Assembly: GCA_947644305.1 (NCBI GenBank)
Contig: CANRYS010000006.1
Location: forward strand, 96,928 to 160,927
Direction: 5' to 3'
Length of the DNA: 64,000 nucleotides
Source: an uncultured Roseburia sp.
GTDB taxonomy: Bacteria; Bacillota; Clostridia; Lachnospirales; Lachnospiraceae
Shown: positions 39,065-47,006 of the stretch, in pieces
Position numbering within the stretch: the first letter of the stretch is position 1
Layout: every line of letters starts with the position of its first letter
The notes under the pieces: model-generated
What the model saw: the letters and a program-made list of their open reading frames with translations, nothing else
What the model was told of the DNA's origin: nothing
The model's database searches: none
Position numbers and translations under genes: made by a program

Positions 39065-40299
39065 TTATGCGGATGCCTCCCCGGACAGAGAAGCACTTTC
39101 CCCGCATGATTCCATCTGATACTTTCTGACCTGTCTCACCCTGCTCCCTCTGGTGAACAGCCACGCTTCGTCTAATGGCATTTCCAAAATTGTACGTATC
39201 CATTTGTCTGCCCTTGTACTTATGTACCGGGCAGTTTCCACATCCTGCCCGCCCAGATACAGGCAGTTGTCGCAGTTGTTAATAATGGTCATGGCTCCTG
39301 CATGTCCGTACATGCTTTCTAACTGGGAGATACTCTGCAGAATGATGCTGACCGAGATTTCCCGGGAGCGGATAACGGAAATGATTTTGTCAAAGTCCGG
39401 GATAAAGATACCTGCCGCAAAGTCATCCAGCAGAAAACGCACCGGCACCGCCAGCCTGCTGTCCCCATAATCCCGGTCGGCACTCCGGCACAGCGTATGG
39501 ACTGCCTGCGTGACAAACAGGTCCGCCAGCCTGTCCATGGAGCGGTCGGTATCACTGACTGTCAGAAATACGGCTGTCTTTTCCCTGCCCATCCCGGCAA
39601 ACTGAATACGTTCCTTCTTGTGGAACATTGCTTTTGCCCCGTCAAAGGAGAATACGACAGTTTTTCTGCCAGAACCCCACGGATGCTTTCGTGCATCTTT
39701 TCTGCCCGGACGTTGTTTTTGTATAAGTTATAACGGCTGAGTGCAAAACTGCCCGGATGGATTTCCTGCAATTCCTCCATCAGCTTTTCAAAGCGTCCGG
39801 TGCCCATCTCCGCTAACAGCCGGACGGCAAAATCAAGGGAATGCTCTTTCTCCGGAAGGCATTCGAGAATGTAGGCAATGAAGCTTTCCAGATAGAATCT
39901 GGCTGCCAGTTCCCAGTAAGGGTCACTATAGCCTTTTACCGGCACGATACATGCTGCCATGGTCAAAATATCCTGTTCCGCATAACATTCCCGGCTGCCG
40001 TCATAGCGGATAAAATCAAAGGGGTTGTAGCCATACGAAGACCTGCAGTCCGTAAAGTCGATTTGGATTATCCGGAATCCCCTGCGTTTCAGCACCTCCT
40101 CCGTCTGTCTTTTTAAGTTTCCCTTGGTATCGCCGATTATCATGCTCTCGTTCCCCAGCAGGATGTTCGGCAGCACATAGCTGCGTGTCTTGCCGGAACC
40201 GCTGGGACCGATAACTAGGTCATTGTTGTTCAGCCCTGTTTTCCATGTGTCGTTGCTTATCCGGCACCCCTGTGCCAGAATACGGGTTCCTTCGCCCAT
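39065..40299 (-). pseudogene. VirD4/TraG-type coupling protein, frameshifted
   Basis: The 5' part (40299 to 39562) encodes the Walker A loop GPSGSGKTRSYVLPN at residues 31-45. The 3' part, in another frame, encodes the Walker B region RFLLDDFAAGIFI and the SIILQSISQLESMYG helicase-like segment. The two parts join cleanly if one A is restored in the A5 run (39661-39665): then AEKTVVFSFDGAKAMF is continuous. Intact, it would be about 411 residues, without the N-terminal membrane helices of full VirD4, and would feed DNA to a conjugation channel. Either a recent pseudogene or a base-call error in a homopolymer. Confidence 0.85.
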
Positions 40300-40312
40300 G
40301 CTGTATCACCTC

Positions 40313-40903
40313 TCATATCCTTTCAATAATCCTGTCTGCCATTCCAAATTCCACGGCTTCCCCTGCGTCAAAGTAACAGTCGGTGGCAGTCCTTGCCAGA
40401 ACCTCCTCCAGATTTTTCCCGGTATGCCCGGCAATGATTTTCCCCATGACTTCCCTTACTTTCATCAAATCCCGGCTGATGCTTTCCACCCGGAGGGCGC
40501 TGCCGTTTATATTCCCCGCCACCAGCGGGTCATGTATCATCACTCTGGCGTGAGGCAGGATATCCCGCTGTTTCCCACAGAGGAACAGAATGGCTGCCAT
40601 GCTGGCGGCAAGCCCCACACAGACTGTGCGTACCGAACAGGAGACCGCCTGTATCACATCGTACAATGCCAGCCCTGCGGAGACTTCACCCCCGGGGCTG
40701 TTTATGTATATGGTAATGGTTTCCTCCGGATTTTCCCGCTGGAGATAACGGAGCTGTAGGATGAGTGCGTCTGCCTGTTCTGCCGTTATCTCCCCGGTAC
40801 AGTCAATTTCCCGGTTTTTAAGCATCTCATCGGCTATGTTATAGCTTACCAGCCCGGCACTGGTTTCTTTTACAATGGCGGGCATTGTTATTGTATGGTT
40901 CAT
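40313..40903 (-). CDS. ClpP-like serine protease of a mobile element
   Basis: 196 residues from the ATG at 40903, with AAGGAG 8 bp upstream. The ClpP fold is clear: INSPGGEVSAGLALYD, then nucleophile Ser101 in GLAASMAA, His124 in MIHDP and a later Asp. Mobile-element ClpP homologues of this kind accompany coupling-protein genes in Clostridia; their substrate is unknown. It ends 13 bp before the virD4 start and begins inside the stop of the preceding ORF, so this is one operon. Confidence 0.88.
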   Translation of the reverse strand: MNHTITMPAIVKETSAGLVSYNIADEMLKNREIDCTGEITAEQADALILQLRYLQRENPEETITIYINSPGGEVSAGLALYDVIQAVSCSVRTVCVGLAASMAAILFLCGKQRDILPHARVMIHDPLVAGNINGSALRVESISRDLMKVREVMGKIIAGHTGKNLEEVLARTATDCYFDAGEAVEFGMADRIIERI

Positions 40904-41241
40904 GTTTTGTTCTCCTTTCGATTCTTTTCCTCCCGGTTCTTTACTGACCATGCGGCAAAGAGCTCCACCAGTATTGCAGTAAGCAGCTCCAGCCGTTCCA
41001 TTGGCGGCAGTTCATCCGAAAAAGCAACGGCTTCCGACAGGGAGCATTCCCCGTCAAAGAGGGAAGCGTATCCCTGTAATTCCTGCCCATACATTTCCGT
41101 AAAATGGGAGCCTCCGAGCAGTTTATCCCACTCGCAGCAGTAAACATCCAACGGCACAAAGAAGATGGCGGAAGAGCCGGAATCGTCCCATCCTGCCCTT
41201 TGCAGCCTTTCTTCAAGGGGTATCCGGTTTGTTTTTCCCAT
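40900..41241 (-). CDS. Uncharacterised 113-residue protein
   Basis: Start at the ATG at 41241 (MGKTNRIPLEERLQRAGW), with GGGAGGG upstream. It is acidic and helical, with no membrane segment. It overlaps the clpP-like start by 4 bp and the preceding ORF by 29 bp. I do not recognise a family. Its N-terminus, with PLEERLQR, resembles the neighbouring ORF's MPLDDRLAR, so the two may be distant paralogues. Confidence 0.65.
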   Translation of the reverse strand: MGKTNRIPLEERLQRAGWDDSGSSAIFFVPLDVYCCEWDKLLGGSHFTEMYGQELQGYASLFDGECSLSEAVAFSDELPPMERLELLTAILVELFAAWSVKNREEKNRKENKT

Positions 41242-41572
41242 GTGTTTCATCCCTCCCTTCAAAGCAGTACCGGAATGGAACGGACAGGATAAAGACTGCT
41301 TCTGCCATTGACAAATCCTGCCTGTTTTCCGTCCATCCCTGACAGATGCGTCCGGCTGTTTCCTGATAGGTCAGCCTGTCTTTATCTGCAAGTTCCGTGA
41401 TTCCCAACAGGGCACACAGCCTGTTCCATTGCCCTTCATAGGGGGCAAGGTAATCGGATACCGGCATGGATGCAAAGGAACGGAGCACACAGGGAATGTA
41501 CTCTGTATAAGCCGGATACCCGTTCAGCATCCTTGCCAGCCTGTCATCCAGAGGCATTTTTTCTATCTGCAT
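41213..41572 (-). CDS. Uncharacterised 119-residue protein
   Basis: Start at the ATG at 41572 (MQIEKMPLDDRLARMLNG), supported by AAGGAG 5 bp upstream; longer in-frame sequence upstream crosses a terminator hairpin and is not coding. The protein is acidic, helical and cytoplasmic by appearance. No known domain. First gene of the run that leads into the clpP-like and virD4 genes. Confidence 0.65.
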   Translation of the reverse strand: MQIEKMPLDDRLARMLNGYPAYTEYIPCVLRSFASMPVSDYLAPYEGQWNRLCALLGITELADKDRLTYQETAGRICQGWTENRQDLSMAEAVFILSVPFRYCFEGRDETHGKNKPDTP

Positions 41573-41657
41573 GATTCTCCTTTCCGGAGCAGACAATTTC
41601 CACTCCTGCTTATGTTTTTTCTTCCTGTACCCGGAAGAACAGGGGAAAGAAGTGCAG

Positions 41658-41698
41658 AAAAAAGCAGCCATAAATGGTTCGTTTATGGCTGCTTTTTT
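41658..41698. terminator. Bidirectional terminator
   Basis: AAAAAAGCAGCCATAAA and TTTATGGCTGCTTTTTT pair perfectly around a 7-base loop. It lies between the DUF3990 gene and the downstream small ORFs. Confidence 0.85.
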
Positions 41699-41838
41699 TC
41701 CTGCGGCGGCTGTCCTTAAATGATACAGCCGCCAACCCCCACTTTGGGGATTCGGGTTCTTTCGTTCTTTTTCCCGGAGCCATCCATGGCTCCCTTGGTG
41801 TTTTGTCACATTTTTCCCGCATACCGGAACTGTTAAAT

Positions 41839-42486
41839 TCAGTTCTTGCTTTTATATTCGTCTAAGATTTGATCTAAATATTTACCTTCGCTGCGATATT
41901 GTCTCTTAATCGTTTTTATTTTCTGTTCGCTTTCACGTTTGCGGTTATTAACATATTTTTGATATTCTTCATATTTGTCCATATCAAGATTTTCTTCTGA
42001 TTTTATCTCAATCTGATAACAAGCACTCTGTGTTTTGGCAACATACTGTATGCCATAGTCAATACATCTAATGCATTCCAAAAATGCTGTATCCGTAATG
42101 TCACCATTCGCAAATTGCCGCATCACCAGATTCATATTATCGTCCGCAATCGGACCGATAATAACATCTTTATTTTTATCCATATCAGCTATCTTGTCAT
42201 AAAAGGGCGTATTTTTCATATTTTCTAATCTGCCACGGTTATATAATACATAGAAAGCCCAATCCATATCTGTCAATGTAAGTATTTTTCTATCAGATAT
42301 ATTTGACAATTTGAAATTTACTGTATAAAACACAGGCATTGGATCATTATATACTAATGTTTTCGCCTGCTCCTGACGTGTACCCATATAGAAACCCTGT
42401 CCGAAATCGCACCGGATTCTGCTGTCTGGCTGGATATTGCCAATAATGCCGCCTCGTGAACCATGATATAATGTCATATCTTTCAT
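41839..42486 (-). CDS. DUF3990 family protein, putative ADP-ribosyltransferase-type toxin
   Basis: 215 residues. The N-terminal LYHGSRGGIIGNIQPDSRI and DFGQGFYMGTRQEQA are the DUF3990 signature. The His in YHGS and the Tyr in GFYMG sit where PARP/diphtheria-toxin-like ADP-ribosyltransferases place their H-Y pair. The C-terminal 60 residues form a charged helix. It overlaps the upstream 151-residue gene by 4 bp (ATGA), the layout of a toxin-antitoxin pair. Toxin function and ADP-ribosylation are inferences; family membership is fairly secure. Confidence 0.75.
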   Translation of the reverse strand: MKDMTLYHGSRGGIIGNIQPDSRIRCDFGQGFYMGTRQEQAKTLVYNDPMPVFYTVNFKLSNISDRKILTLTDMDWAFYVLYNRGRLENMKNTPFYDKIADMDKNKDVIIGPIADDNMNLVMRQFANGDITDTAFLECIRCIDYGIQYVAKTQSACYQIEIKSEENLDMDKYEEYQKYVNNRKRESEQKIKTIKRQYRSEGKYLDQILDEYKSKN

Positions 42487-42938
42487 TCATAATCCCCCCG
42501 CTTAAATTTGTCTTTTATTATATCAACGAAATACTCGTCATCCTGCGTATGCATCCCAATATAATATACGAGCATATCTTTTAATGGCAGGATCTGATAA
42601 ATAGTGGAACTGTTAATGCCAAAACGGATATGAAGATAACGGTACATATATCCTATCCAGTAGATTTTATTTCTGTCATAGTGCCGGCTATTATGCTCTG
42701 GTTTTATCTCTTTCAAGATGTAATCCATGGCATCTTCCGGATCTGCCATCTGAAAATAGGAGTATGGCGTATCCATTTCCTTGTTACAGAACCGTGAGTT
42801 CATATACTGTCGGATGAAATCATCGTCATCAAATTCCATGGATTCTGCAAGCTGAAATAAATCCCCCTGATTTTCGCAGATGAAATAATCACTTTCCGAA
42901 ATTTCCGCAGGTTTTTTCGGCATTGTCTTTATTTGCAT
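42483..42938 (-). CDS. Probable antitoxin-like partner of the DUF3990 protein
   Basis: 151 residues from the ATG at 42938, with AAGGAG 8 bp upstream. Acidic N-terminus, then a helical region with YWIGYMYRYLHIRFGINSS and a C-terminal MLVYYIGMHTQDDEYFVDII. I do not recognise a named domain, but the tight 4-bp overlap with the DUF3990 gene and the pattern of a smaller acidic first gene suggest an antitoxin or immunity role. No helix-turn-helix is evident. Confidence 0.6.
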   Translation of the reverse strand: MQIKTMPKKPAEISESDYFICENQGDLFQLAESMEFDDDDFIRQYMNSRFCNKEMDTPYSYFQMADPEDAMDYILKEIKPEHNSRHYDRNKIYWIGYMYRYLHIRFGINSSTIYQILPLKDMLVYYIGMHTQDDEYFVDIIKDKFKRGDYE

Positions 42939-43001
42939 GAGTACCACTCCTTTTTGCGTTTATTTTTCGTCCAATCATCTGTTACTTTTAAAATAATAAA
43001 A

Positions 43002-43038
43002 GAAATAGCATCTGCCCGTCTGAAACAGATGCTATTTC
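43002..43038 (-). terminator. Stem-loop between a promoter and the toxin-antitoxin-like pair
   Basis: GAAATAGCATCTG and CAGATGCTATTTC form a perfect 13-bp stem. Read on the minus strand it is followed by TTTTA, so it can end a short transcript started at the promoter near 43.17-43.20 kb, or act as an attenuator before the pair. Confidence 0.65.
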
Positions 43039-43169
43039 ATAAACAATAACAGATTCAGAAGGCAGTTGTCAGAAGTTTCATCTCGATATGTAAGCGGACT
43101 TTGAAGTACCGTTATTGAGGGCTTGTTGCTGCAAGTCCTCTTTTATTGCTGTCTTCCGTCATTAACATC

Positions 43170-43198
43170 AATATAATATAATAATGATGTTTTGTCAA
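43170..43198 (-). promoter_or_regulatory. Promoter upstream of a short leader RNA
   Basis: On the minus strand TTGACA (43193-43198) and TATATT (43170-43175) are separated by 17 bp. Transcription would start near 43163, about 125 bp before the stem-loop at 43002-43038. No open frame with a ribosome site lies between, so a leader or small RNA is likely. The rest of the 372-bp gap (42939-43310) holds only this and the terminator at 43259. Confidence 0.65.
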
Positions 43199-43258
43199 GT
43201 GTTCCCTCGCAGACTGGAACAGTCTGATAGACATATGCTTTATTGTTTTTTAGGAAAA

Positions 43259-43300
43259 ATGCAGGATAGCATTATGTTTTATCATAATACCATCCTGCAT
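43259..43300 (-). terminator. Terminator after the small membrane protein gene
   Basis: ATGCAGGAT and ATCCTGCAT (outer stem) plus CATTATG and CATAATAC (inner stem) form a long hairpin just past the stop codon at 43311. Confidence 0.75.
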
Positions 43301-43310
43301 AGTGAATTGA

Positions 43311-43802
43311 TTATTTGAATTCTGCCCTGTCTTTATCAAAGTTTTTGAATAAATCAACTATTGATTTATCAAACACATTTTTAACAATGAAGAACAGCAT
43401 TGCTATTAGTTCTGCGATGATTGTAGTGATATAAAACTTTAGAAAATCAAAAATTTGAGTCATTGTATTTTCTGTTATTCCAAATTCTTGATTCAGTGCA
43501 ATCATCATGATAAAACCAAAAATAAGTACATAGGTAGCAATGAATTGTGTTTTTAGTAACTTAAATATGTTATCCATCAGCTTTTTTTTCTGTTGTCTTT
43601 TTAGTTCTTCATTTTTTTGCAGTTGTGGGGACAATATATCTTTGTATATTCCATAACTTGCATTGAACATCTCGTTGATTCCGTCAATATTGTTACTGTC
43701 CGTATCTGAATATCTGTTAAAGTTAATTGATATATTTTTTGGAACTTTAATTTGACTTTCTGTTACTGTCTTTTCTATTTTCTCTGCTGTTTGTTTATTC
43801 AT
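43311..43802 (-). CDS. Uncharacterised two-helix membrane protein
   Basis: 163 residues. The first 85 are hydrophilic and charged, followed by two membrane helices (about 87-106, FIATYVLIFGFIMMIALN, and about 122-143, TTIIAELIAMLFFIV) and a short charged tail. The family is unknown. The start overlaps the ImmA-like gene stop by 8 bp, so the two are translated together, suggesting a functional pair. Low GC content relative to the chromosome. Confidence 0.7.
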   Translation of the reverse strand: MNKQTAEKIEKTVTESQIKVPKNISINFNRYSDTDSNNIDGINEMFNASYGIYKDILSPQLQKNEELKRQQKKKLMDNIFKLLKTQFIATYVLIFGFIMMIALNQEFGITENTMTQIFDFLKFYITTIIAELIAMLFFIVKNVFDKSIVDLFKNFDKDRAEFK

Positions 43803-44349
43803 ATGCTATAGGTTCGCCTTTTTTGTTAAAATGTGATATTTTCAAATAGTTCAGCCTTGCTTCCATGACCGATACCGAGACTTTGAATAGTTTTGCCATT
43901 GTGACAGCAGATGGGACAGGCAGAGATATGTATATTTCTTTTATTTTATGCAAAGGCATTAGCAGTTCTCCCGCAAATATATCCATTTGTTTTTCTATTT
44001 CATCTTTTTCATTTTCGTCAATTCGATATTCAATATGAGGTGTCTTGCAGTTATTTGGGTCAATATGACAACAATGTGCCAGTTCATGGGCAACGGTAAA
44101 GCGGAGTCTGTTTTCTGTAGTGTCCTGTTTATAAAAGATAGCTGCATTATCTCCATCCGTCAGCACCATTCCTAAAATATCTTTTTTACCTAGTTTCTTT
44201 TCTATTTCTGAAAAATCAGCCGGTAATACGGATATACCGATTCCTTTTGCCAGTTTTTCTAAATCAATAGGAAGTGTATTATATACACCATATGTTTTTA
44301 ATAGCTGGTCTGCTGTTTTTTTATGTATTTTTTTTAGTATTTTGCACAT
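43795..44349 (-). CDS. ImmA/IrrE family metallopeptidase
   Basis: 184 residues from the ATG at 44349 (MCKILKKIHKKTADQLL), with AAGGTGG upstream. The zinc motif HELAH (His88, Glu89, His92) and the downstream Glu region (EIEKQMDIFAGELLMP) match the ImmA/IrrE family (Peptidase M78). ImmA cleaves the ImmR repressor in ICEBs1; related proteins control mobile elements or serve in stress responses. No ImmR-type repressor gene is adjacent. The partner is the membrane protein gene downstream. Confidence 0.88.
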   Translation of the reverse strand: MCKILKKIHKKTADQLLKTYGVYNTLPIDLEKLAKGIGISVLPADFSEIEKKLGKKDILGMVLTDGDNAAIFYKQDTTENRLRFTVAHELAHCCHIDPNNCKTPHIEYRIDENEKDEIEKQMDIFAGELLMPLHKIKEIYISLPVPSAVTMAKLFKVSVSVMEARLNYLKISHFNKKGEPIAYE

Positions 44350-44609
44350 ACATACCACCTTCTTTCGTGTATTGTAAAAACTTATTATGTCTCCCATGCT
44401 TATTTTCTCCTGAAATCAAGTTTTATGTGTTTTTATTTTATCAGAAAACATGTGTTTTGTCATGGGAAGACTATTTTTATAGTTTTGTTTTTATGGACAA
44501 AAGCTTGTCCTTTTTGCCATTATAACCCAGATTTCTTCATTTATCAACCTTTTATGTCCATTTTGAGACCAAAATTGATACTTAAACGAGCATATGTTAT
44601 AAAAAATAT

Positions 44610-44646
44610 GCAGGACTGTCAGTAGTTGTCTACATAACAGTCCTGC
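44610..44646 (-). terminator. Terminator after the transglutaminase-like gene
   Basis: GCAGGACTGT (44610-44619) and ACAGTCCTGC (44637-44646) form a perfect 10-bp stem just past the stop at 44673. Confidence 0.7.
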
Positions 44647-44672
44647 GTTCTAAATTGATTTATCTGAAATTA

Positions 44673-45866
44673 TCATCCGGCAAGCGTTATCAATTCATTC
44701 ATGATGTTGCCGTCGTTGTTGAGGTCAATGTACTCGTTGCCGTCAGCGTCAAACCACCGTGCTGTCGTACCAACAATATGCTGATATACCACGTAATCTT
44801 TATACGTTGCTTTGATATTCGTGATATACGGGTTTGTCTTGCTCGTATGTCTTACCGGCGGTGGGTTCAATGGATTACAACCCGGACAGGTGTAGCCGTG
44901 CTCGTCATGTGGAATCAGAATACGCTGTGGCTTTGGTGTCTCTGTCGGAGTAGGCGTTGGTTCTGGTACAGGGGTAGGCTGCGGTGTTACCTGTGGAGCC
45001 GGTGTCTGTACCGGAGCCTGCGTGGCTACAGATGGTGGTGTAACCACAGGTCTCGGACCCGTATTTTTGCGTTTTGCAGATACTACAATCTGTGTTTGAT
45101 TGTTTGGCTGGCACAGGTATTTGTTTACTTGTGCTTTGGTTAATTTTCGGTCATTGTGTGGTACGGATGCTTTTAGATTATAGCTATAAGCTGATGTGTA
45201 AATGCCATGCCAGTAGGATGTGCCATTTTTATCTGTTACCCAGATACCACACCATGCGTGATTGAGGTCATTAGAACCTGCATAATTGGCTTTTACACCG
45301 AGACACTGGCATACATCATAAGCCATTGCAGTGCCCTCTTCACACAAACCCCAGAATTTACCTTGGTAAAGCAGTTTGAACAATGCGTTGCTGTTGCGAT
45401 GATAACAGTATGATTCAGTTCTGTTATGACCAGCCAGACCGTATGTCATTCTGGTGCGGAAGTACAGTTCCAGAATCAAAGCCTGTTTCTGGGATGAGGT
45501 ATAGGTTCTCATTACATCATCCATGGATAAGGTGGAAACTGTTTTCTCATTGTTAAAATTTTTTACAAGAAATTCATTTTCATACTTATCGTTGCTAGGC
45601 TTTTCCCACCACGTCATAGCTGTCTTCAACCCGTTATCTGGATTTGCCAGAAGCGGCTTCAATTCATTCACGATTTTCTTTGCATAAGACGGCATTTTCT
45701 TTTTCTTCGTCTTGATTTTGAAATTCTGGGTGCACTTGTTCGTATATGTTACCTTTACAGTATGGGTATTGCCCACGTCCGTGCCCCCGATGGTGTTGAA
45801 TACTCTGAACTTGTAATTAGTCTCCTTGATTACGATGAAAGTCTTGTTGGTAGAACTGATAGCCAC
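44673..45866 (-). pseudogene. Transglutaminase-like surface protein, 5'-truncated
   Basis: 397 codons from a GTG at 45866. The papain-like transglutaminase core shows Cys in GLCEEGTAMAYDVC and His in NHAWCGIWV. A Pro/Thr-rich linker (for example TPQPTPVPEPTPTPTETPKP) precedes a C-terminal domain. The frame is open for 15 more codons upstream (GNGKSKTVTTSKKIKK) and is then closed by a stop. These residues resemble the FN3/Ig-like repeats of Lachnospiraceae surface proteins. No ribosome site, signal peptide or start matches, so the 5' end of a larger secreted protein appears to be missing. Confidence 0.7.
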
Positions 45867-45911
45867 TTTCTTGATTTTCTTGGAAGTGGTTACAGTTTTG
45901 GATTTACCATT

Positions 45912-46316
45912 GCCTTACTTGATTGTTGACTGCACAAAATGAAAAATGCATAACCTGTTTCAATTTCTTACCCGGGCATCTCTGATGCCCATTGCATAAA
46001 ACAACTGTCCTTTTAGCAACTAAACCCTTGATGTGTTTTCGGTTATATCAGTAAACCCTGCTTTTCAAATAATAAATATAGATAAAGAGAGCGGCTTAGA
46101 AAAAGGAAGAAGAAAAATAACTATAAACATAGAGTTTATCAGTATTTGTGTCCGATCAAACCTATTTTTTTCTATTGCATAAAAAGGCAAAATATGATAT
46201 GTTTTTTTATATCAACATGTCTCTACATCATGTTAGCATATCAACAAGTTTGATCTGATAACTTTGCAGAAAGACAAAACATTTTTACAATATAAAAGTT
46301 AGCCTAGGAGAACAAA
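45912..46316. other. Non-coding region upstream of the repL-like gene
   Basis: About 400 bp, AT-rich. Contains the hairpin GGGCATC-TCT-GATGCCC (45974-45990), two ATATCAACA-(T/A)G motifs near 46210 and 46242, and the probable repL promoter just before 46310. No gene seen on either strand. Confidence 0.5.
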
Positions 46317-46859
46317 ATGAGAAAAAAGAATCAAATTGTTGGAAGGGAACAGTATATCAACCAGAGTACAGGTGAATTAGTAGAACTGGATCTTATAGAG
46401 AATATGGACTATGAAAAGGATATAAATTTTTATAAGATCTTCCTGAAAAAATTTGACAAAGTCTTAGACAAGATTGGCAATCAAAAGATAAGAGTTTTTA
46501 TATAGATTTTGGAGCACATAAGCTGGGACAACAAATTACCATATACTTTCCGGCAGCTTTCTAAAGAAACTGGTACTTCCTATGCTGTAGTAGCCAAAAC
46601 AATGAAAAATTTACAAGAAATTGATTTCTTACGTAAGCACAATACTGGCACGTACATAGTTAATCCAGATATTATTTTCAGAGGAACATACCAGAGACGT
46701 TGCAGGGTAGCTATGGAATATGACAGATTAAAACGTCAACATCAGATGGATTCATATGAAGATGATCTGGTTTCTGTTCAGAAAAAAATCAAAAGACTTC
46801 AAGAGAAAGAAAAGTCTATACAGCAAAGGATAGATATAAGAGATAAATGCAAAGACTAA
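46317..46859 (+). pseudogene. RepL-like plasmid replication protein with an in-frame amber codon
   Basis: The frame runs 62 codons (MRKKNQIVGREQYINQSTGE ... NQKIRVFI), meets TAG at 46503-46505, then continues in the same frame for 118 codons (ILEHISWDNKLPYTFRQLSK ...). The whole 180-residue product matches the Firmicute RepL family, with a winged-helix region (TFRQLSKETGTSYAVVAKTM) and a basic coiled C-terminus. A TAGGAGA ribosome site precedes the ATG. One nonsense mutation therefore separates it from a functional gene. A hairpin at about 46872-46902 may end its transcript. Confidence 0.75.
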
Positions 46860-46977
46860 TAGAATACCGCCCATAGTTTTGGTTTGTTACCAAAGCCATG
46901 GACGGTGTCCGGTTCGAGGCTGCATAACGTACAACTACAATCTGTTTACACGACCCCCTATTCCAGAATCCAAAAGG

Positions 46978-47006
46978 ACCGTTCTATTTTATTACTACCA
47001 TATGTA
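46978..47006. other. Attachment site junction attL (spoIIID 5' side)
   Basis: A 23-bp arm (46978-47000, starting ACCGTTCTAT and ending TACCA) leads into the core TATGTA (47001-47006). The arm mirrors that of attR at 21 of 23 positions. Beyond 47006 the sequence is spoIIID. Confidence 0.88.

Larger units (their letters stand above)
32237..47003. mobile_element. 14.77-kb skin-like element interrupting spoIIID
   Basis: Bounded by the shared core TATGTA at 32235-32240 and 47001-47006, with the two spoIIID halves outside in the same orientation. Contents: serine recombinase, 57-codon ORF, SF3 helicase, iteron-like repeats, IS3 fragment, DUF5688 protein, broken virD4, ClpP-like protease, two small ORFs, toxin-antitoxin-like pair, ImmA/membrane pair, truncated transglutaminase-like gene and broken repL. 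No phage structural genes and no relaxase are visible, so it looks like a decayed integrative or mobilizable element whose recombination module is intact. End points are placed at the central TG dinucleotide of each core, by analogy with large serine recombinases. Confidence 0.93.

Noticed and set aside
43140..43162. Short leader peptide starting MTEDSNKRG
   Set aside because: Its ATG lies at the predicted transcription start with no ribosome site, so translation is unlikely.
42948..43310. CRISPR array or tandem-repeat antitoxin RNA
   Set aside because: Only single inverted repeats are seen; there are no regularly spaced direct repeats.
32237..47003. Intact prophage
   Set aside because: No capsid, portal, terminase or tail genes are visible. 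The content is plasmid- and conjugation-like.
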